From positions 1 to 9,849 of the forward strand of contig JANNFN010000036.1 in assembly GCA_031379885.1 (NCBI GenBank): 9,849 nucleotides of DNA, given 5' to 3'. This DNA comes from Methylotenera_A sp031379885 (GTDB lineage: Bacteria > Pseudomonadota > Gammaproteobacteria > Burkholderiales > Methylophilaceae). Shown one piece after another: positions 6,449 to 9,849 of this stretch; within the stretch, counting starts at the first letter, position 1, and the number at the start of each line of letters is the position of its first letter. The position numbers were made by a program, and so were the translations under genes. Under the pieces are notes generated by a model. The model was not told where the DNA came from. It did not search any database and saw only the letters and a program-made list of their open reading frames with translations.

Positions 6449-7543
6449 ATGAAAACTCTATTTCAAATGACGACCTGGCCAATATTAGCGCCGGTGGCAG
6501 CTTGGTTAATTCTAACTGGAGCACAAGTAGGTATTAGTGAAAGCCTAGGTAATATTTATTTATTGGCCATGTCGGCAGGCTTAATTGGTACCGTGCTAGC
6601 AGCAGTCCATCATGCAGAAGTAGTAGCGCATAAATTAGGTGAGCCATTTGGTACTTTGTTATTGGCTGTTGCAATCACCGTGATTGAAGTTGCACTCATC
6701 ATCTCGTTAATGCTCGCAGGTGGCGCTGAAACAGCTGCTTTAGCGCGTGATACAGTATTTGCTGCGGTAATGATTATCGTAGCGGGCATTGTGGGTTTAT
6801 GTTTGTTAATTGGTGGCGTGTTACATAAAGTGCAAGTATTTAAATTACATGGTGCCAACGCAGCACTTACAACACTCACCGCCATCATGGTGCTCACGCT
6901 TGTGTTGCCTAACTACACCAATACAACAGCTGGCCCAATATATAGCACCAGCCAGCTCGCTTTTATCGCAGTGGTTTCACTTGTGCTGTATGGCACCTTT
7001 GTGTTTGTACAAATCATTCGGCACAGAAACTATTTTTTAGAGGCAGACGATACGGATATTGCAAAATCCTATACACCAACCACCAGTAAAAAAGTGGTTA
7101 TTTTAAGTACAGCCTTATTACTTGTTTGTTTGGTTGCAGTGGTGCTACTGGCTAAATCGCTAGCGCCTAGTATAGAAGCGCTGGTCATCTCGATTGGGGC
7201 ACCACATCAGCTGGTGGGGGTTATTATCGCGAGTATTGTATTGTTGCCTGAGGGCTTGGCTGCAGTGCGCGCAGCGCGTAAGAATATGTTTCAAACCAGT
7301 CTAAATTTAGCGCTTGGCTCTGCGCTTGCTAGCATTGGGCTGACCATTCCAGCAGTTGCCGTTTTATCGTTAATGATGGGTTGGACGCTGGTGCTTGGCA
7401 TTGATATGAAATCAACCGTGTTGTTGTTGTTGTCTTTATTCGTTACGTCAATATCGCTTTCAACTGGGCGCACCAACGTACTACAAGGCGTGATACTTTT
7501 GGTGATTTTTGCAGTGTATCTATTTACTACTGTAATTCCATAA
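6449..7543 (+). CDS. chaA: ChaA-type calcium/cation:proton antiporter
   Basis: This 364-residue inner-membrane protein belongs to the cation/Ca2+ exchanger (CaCA) superfamily and looks like ChaA, which expels Ca2+ or Na+/K+ in exchange for protons. It has about eleven hydrophobic segments arranged as two halves, each with a conserved alpha repeat. The first is GEPFGTLLLAVAITVIEVAL (64-83), with E80 as the likely ion ligand. The second is LLPEGLAAVRAARKNMFQ (265-282) with E268, continuing into NLALGSALASIGLTIPAVA (286-304). A polar, charged loop at about 191-216 (RHRNYFLEADDTD...) separates the halves and is much shorter than the acidic loops of animal exchangers. A weak AGG (9 bases before ATG) is the only Shine-Dalgarno candidate. 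The gene is convergent with soxZ, 22 bases away, and no hairpin terminator is evident between them. The ion specificity cannot be read from sequence. Confidence 0.9.
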   Translation: MKTLFQMTTWPILAPVAAWLILTGAQVGISESLGNIYLLAMSAGLIGTVLAAVHHAEVVAHKLGEPFGTLLLAVAITVIEVALIISLMLAGGAETAALARDTVFAAVMIIVAGIVGLCLLIGGVLHKVQVFKLHGANAALTTLTAIMVLTLVLPNYTNTTAGPIYSTSQLAFIAVVSLVLYGTFVFVQIIRHRNYFLEADDTDIAKSYTPTTSKKVVILSTALLLVCLVAVVLLAKSLAPSIEALVISIGAPHQLVGVIIASIVLLPEGLAAVRAARKNMFQTSLNLALGSALASIGLTIPAVAVLSLMMGWTLVLGIDMKSTVLLLLSLFVTSISLSTGRTNVLQGVILLVIFAVYLFTTVIP

Positions 7544-7565
7544 TAGAAAGTAATTCATTCATTTT

Positions 7566-7883
7566 TCAACCTTGTATTACCGCAACATCTTGCGTGGCCG
7601 TTGCACCTAAATTATCGTGCCATGTCACAGATATAGTGTCGCCAACTTTTGCGCCTTTTAAATAGAATGTGAGATAAGGGTTTTTAGAAATCCCTGTACC
7701 CCACTGCATTTCTAGTAAAGGTTTGTCATTCAAAGTTGTGGTGACTAATTGAATAAAATGTGCAGGAATTAGTGCGCCAAAATCATCTTTTTTGCGGCCT
7801 GTTTCCATCGGGTGGCTGATAATCACTTTGACTTCGGTAACGTCGCCTTTTAGCTTGGCGCGCATTTTCATGTTCGCTTCCAT
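7566..7883 (-). CDS. soxZ: Sulfur-carrier complex protein SoxZ
   Basis: SoxZ is the partner of SoxY in the periplasmic carrier on which sulfur intermediates ride during Sox-type thiosulfate oxidation. The protein matches the family over its length: MKMRAKLKGDVTEVKVIISH (5-24), PMETGRKKDDFG (25-36), IPAHFIQLV (39-47), WGTGISKNPYLTFYLKG (61-77) and GDTISVTWHDN (81-91). It has no signal peptide, as expected, because SoxZ is carried out with Tat-exported SoxY. The frame is open further up to a GTG at 7892, but I chose the ATG at 7883-7881. It overlaps the soxY stop as TGATG, the classic coupled arrangement, and gives 105 residues, close to the family norm. The ATGs at residues 5 and 7 are less likely alternatives. 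The closing convergent gap to the antiporter shows no terminator hairpin. Confidence 0.93.
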   Translation of the reverse strand: MEANMKMRAKLKGDVTEVKVIISHPMETGRKKDDFGALIPAHFIQLVTTTLNDKPLLEMQWGTGISKNPYLTFYLKGAKVGDTISVTWHDNLGATATQDVAVIQG

Positions 7884-8326
7884 CAGCCGCACCCATTTTC
7901 AAGTACGACAACATTTTTTGAAGCGGTAAAATATCGATCACCAGCTTTAACAATAATTTTAATATCTGAAGTTTCGGCCATTTTAATGCGCGTGACTATT
8001 TGCGGCAGCGCGCCATTACTGAACATAAAATTGCCTATGAGTGCGGTTGGGTTCTTCTCCACAAACACGGCAATTGCTTCGGTATTCGGGATTCGACTAG
8101 TGATTTCCAACTGAACAATAGCACCATTTTCAGCGCGATCTGGCGCGATAATTTCAATGTCTTTACTTGTAGTTTCGCCATTAATCGCCAAGCCTTTTTC
8201 TGCTTCATCAAGCTTACTTGATTCGAAAGCTGCTTTATTCCATACTGCAGCAACTGCCCTGAGAGGCAATAGCAGCGCGGTTGCTGTGATTGCGATTATT
8301 AAGCCTAAAAAATTTCTACGCTGCAC
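7883..8326 (-). CDS. soxY: Sulfur-carrier protein SoxY, Tat-exported, with a short C-terminal arm
   Basis: SoxY carries sulfur intermediates on a cysteine at its C-terminal tip. The 147-residue protein starts with QRRNFLG (2-8), a good twin-arginine motif, then a hydrophobic stretch (9-21) and AVA (24-26) as the likely cleavage site, so it should be exported folded together with SoxZ. The Ig-like core includes IEIIAPDRAENGAIVQLEI (57-75) and IKIIVKAGDRYFTASKNV (122-139). The chain ends NGCG, with the carrier cysteine at 146. The usual ending is GGCGG, so one glycine before the cysteine is replaced by Asn and the last glycine is absent. The start is GTG (8326-8324), supported by GAGAGG 8 bases upstream and by the Tat motif beginning directly after it. 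It overlaps the protease stop codon by one base. No other sox genes are in the window. Confidence 0.93.
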   Translation of the reverse strand: MQRRNFLGLIIAITATALLLPLRAVAAVWNKAAFESSKLDEAEKGLAINGETTSKDIEIIAPDRAENGAIVQLEITSRIPNTEAIAVFVEKNPTALIGNFMFSNGALPQIVTRIKMAETSDIKIIVKAGDRYFTASKNVVVLENGCG

Positions 8327-9825
8327 TAACTTAGCCTCTCATCCGCTAATTTTTCATTTGCTTGCAAACGCTTTAATTCTTTCAAGCGCGCATCTACAAT
8401 TGAATGTTCATAAAAATTTCCATCTTTAGCTTTCATCGCAAACTCCATCTGCTCGATAGCTTTTGTCAGGTTATATTGCCGAAAATATGACTCTCCCTGT
8501 GCCTGAAAACGCAACAAATTTTTATTTTTTGTTGTGTATGCCTTTGCCAAAATATCATAAAAATAGGCATCATTCGGGTAATCCGCTTGCTTATCTTGCA
8601 CCAATTTAATGGCTTTGTCAGGCTGATTGATTGCCAAAAAATGTTCGGAATAACCATAAATTAACGAGCGATGGTTTGGAAACAAAGTCAGTGCTTTAGC
8701 ATATTGGCTTGCCGCAGCCTGCGGATTATTACGCGCCACTTCTAAACGTGCGGCCAAGTTCTCTATAAACGCATTTTTTGGTGCGTTAGCTTTTAACCAT
8801 TTCACTTGATTTGCGGTGCCAATTAAATCATTTTTGCGTAGCATCGCCACTGCCAACCCATAATGCTCGGCGGTTTCATTGGCAAATCGCCGTTCTTTAA
8901 TATCGTCTTCAAATTGGTCTATCGCGCCTTGCGCCAAGCCGTCAGAGGCGCGTAATTTGGCTTTTACCAAGTTGAATTCCAAGCTGTCAGCGACTTGTTT
9001 ATATGGCATGGTTTCTACACGGTTCGATACATCAGCAATACGCTCGGCTGTAAGCGGATGTGTGCGCAAAAAACTTGGCGCCGCACCATCGCTAAAGCGT
9101 GTTCCGCGCTGTAAAGTGGTAAAAAATGCGGGCATAGCGCGCGCATCAAAACCTGCGTTGTCTAAAATGCTCAAACCCACGCGATCCGCCTCGCGCTCAT
9201 GTTCGCGTGTGTAATCCAACTGACGCTGCACACCCGCTGCAGAAGCGGTGGCCAATGCGCCATTGGCCAACTCTGGGTTAGAGCGTGCCACTAACAGTGC
9301 CAGCGCAATACCTGCTATGTTTTTAAAGGTATCGTGCCTTTGTTGCGCCAACATACGCGCCATATGACGTTGCGTGACATGGCCAATTTCGTGGCCTAAC
9401 ACGCTGGCAAGCTCTGATTCGCTATTCGTCGCTAAAATAAGCCCCGTATGCACACCCACCACACCGCCCGGCATAGCAAACGCATTAATCGAATTATCTT
9501 GTACGACAAAAAAATTAAATTTTTGCTCTTTATCTGGGCTAGCAGCGGCCAACTTATTACCTAGCGCTTGCACATAGTCGATCACTTCAACATCTTGTAC
9601 CACGTCGTCGCTGGTCGACACATCCCGCATAATCTGCTCACCAATGCGCTGCTCATCCTGCGGCGTTAGCACGGTTTGCGAAACGTCGCCCAAATCGGGC
9701 AAGCTTGTATCTAAATTGGTCGGCGCAGTGTAAGGCTTACCCGTCAGCGAAGGTTTTGAGGCATTCTCTGCTAACGCCACATTTGTGGCCAACAAACTTA
9801 CAATTAATATGGTCTTTAATTTCAT
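8326..9825 (-). CDS. bepA: Periplasmic M48 metalloprotease with helical-repeat tail (BepA-like)
   Basis: This 499-residue protein resembles BepA/YfgC, a periplasmic zinc protease and chaperone that helps assemble or degrade outer-membrane proteins such as LptD. A signal peptide (1-19, ending ALA) leads to the M48 domain. FFVVQDNSINAFAMPGG (105-121) and GVHTGLI (124-130) precede the zinc motif HEIGH (145-149) within SVLGHEIGHVTQRHMARML. The third ligand is E212 in READRVG, and LRTHPLTAERIADVSNRV (253-270) supplies H256, matching the regulatory histidine of BepA. From about residue 283 the chain is helical, with TPR-like units such as NPQAAASQYAKALTLFPNHR (367-386). All catalytic residues are present. 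No Shine-Dalgarno is visible before the ATG, and only 24 bases of upstream sequence remain, so its promoter is probably outside or barely inside the window. It is first in a tight unit with soxY and soxZ. Substrate assignment to the BepA role is by family resemblance. Confidence 0.92.
   Translation of the reverse strand: MKLKTILIVSLLATNVALAENASKPSLTGKPYTAPTNLDTSLPDLGDVSQTVLTPQDEQRIGEQIMRDVSTSDDVVQDVEVIDYVQALGNKLAAASPDKEQKFNFFVVQDNSINAFAMPGGVVGVHTGLILATNSESELASVLGHEIGHVTQRHMARMLAQQRHDTFKNIAGIALALLVARSNPELANGALATASAAGVQRQLDYTREHEREADRVGLSILDNAGFDARAMPAFFTTLQRGTRFSDGAAPSFLRTHPLTAERIADVSNRVETMPYKQVADSLEFNLVKAKLRASDGLAQGAIDQFEDDIKERRFANETAEHYGLAVAMLRKNDLIGTANQVKWLKANAPKNAFIENLAARLEVARNNPQAAASQYAKALTLFPNHRSLIYGYSEHFLAINQPDKAIKLVQDKQADYPNDAYFYDILAKAYTTKNKNLLRFQAQGESYFRQYNLTKAIEQMEFAMKAKDGNFYEHSIVDARLKELKRLQANEKLADERLS
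8335..8340 (-). promoter_or_regulatory. soxY ribosome binding site within the end of the protease gene
   Basis: On the minus strand GAGAGG lies 8 bases before the soxY GTG, within the last codons of the upstream protease gene. The protease stop and the soxY start overlap as TAGTG. Together these fix the GTG start and indicate that soxY is translated by ribosomes finishing the protease or re-initiating at the overlap. Confidence 0.7.
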
Positions 9826-9849
9826 TATTGTTATGATAATGTCTTTAGG

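Noticed and set aside
7544..7565. A bidirectional terminator between the convergent antiporter and soxZ genes
   Set aside because: The 22-base gap has no inverted repeat able to form a stem and no GC-rich stem with a T run; termination here, if any, is not visible in the sequence.
7884..7892. Upstream GTG start for soxZ at 7892
   Set aside because: It would extend soxZ 9 bases further into soxY with no better ribosome binding site. The ATG at 7883 forms the standard TGATG coupling and gives the usual family length.
1..9849. Search for CRISPR arrays, tRNAs, riboswitches and tandem repeats
   Set aside because: Nearly all bases are in recognised genes and the gaps are 83 bases or shorter, with no repeat-spacer pattern, cloverleaf or tandem repeat seen by eye.

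Overview
The window reads as ordinary chromosome of a moderate-GC betaproteobacterium. The order purM / AI-2E-type permease / hda, the DUF3108 protein beside purM and the protein sequences themselves fit Nitrosomonadales, most likely Methylophilaceae (Methylotenera-like). This placement is inferred from family resemblance, not from a search. Coding density is very high: no gap exceeds about 90 bases, and no tRNA, rRNA, CRISPR array, insertion sequence or phage gene is visible.

Left block (1-1931, minus strand): purM, encoding the fifth step of purine synthesis, is followed by a DUF3108 envelope protein and the first 36 codons of a further membrane-anchored protein that runs off the window edge. 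An 83-base divergent promoter region (1932-2014) separates this block from the plus-strand genes.

Middle block (2015-7543, plus strand): an AI-2E/PerM-type permease and hda (regulatory inactivation of DnaA) are packed closely and probably cotranscribed. Next comes a DUF4238 protein that is clearly more AT-rich than its neighbours and looks like acquired cargo. After it lie a COG2509-type FAD oxidoreductase, which has its own strong ribosome binding site inside a small palindrome, and a ChaA-type cation/proton antiporter.

Right block (7566-9825, minus strand, convergent with the antiporter): a BepA-like periplasmic M48 metalloprotease with a helical-repeat tail, then soxY and soxZ. These three genes are translationally chained: the protease stop overlaps the soxY GTG, and the soxY stop overlaps the soxZ ATG. 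All three products are exported or act in the periplasm. SoxYZ is the sulfur-carrier pair of the Sox thiosulfate pathway, but no soxX, soxA, soxB or soxCD lies in the window, so the pair looks orphaned.

No complete new multi-gene system is evident. The points most worth a second look are the orphan soxYZ coupled to a quality-control protease, the shortened SoxY C-terminal arm, the foreign-looking DUF4238 gene, an Hda with a shortened ATPase core, and a near-leaderless arrangement at the permease start.
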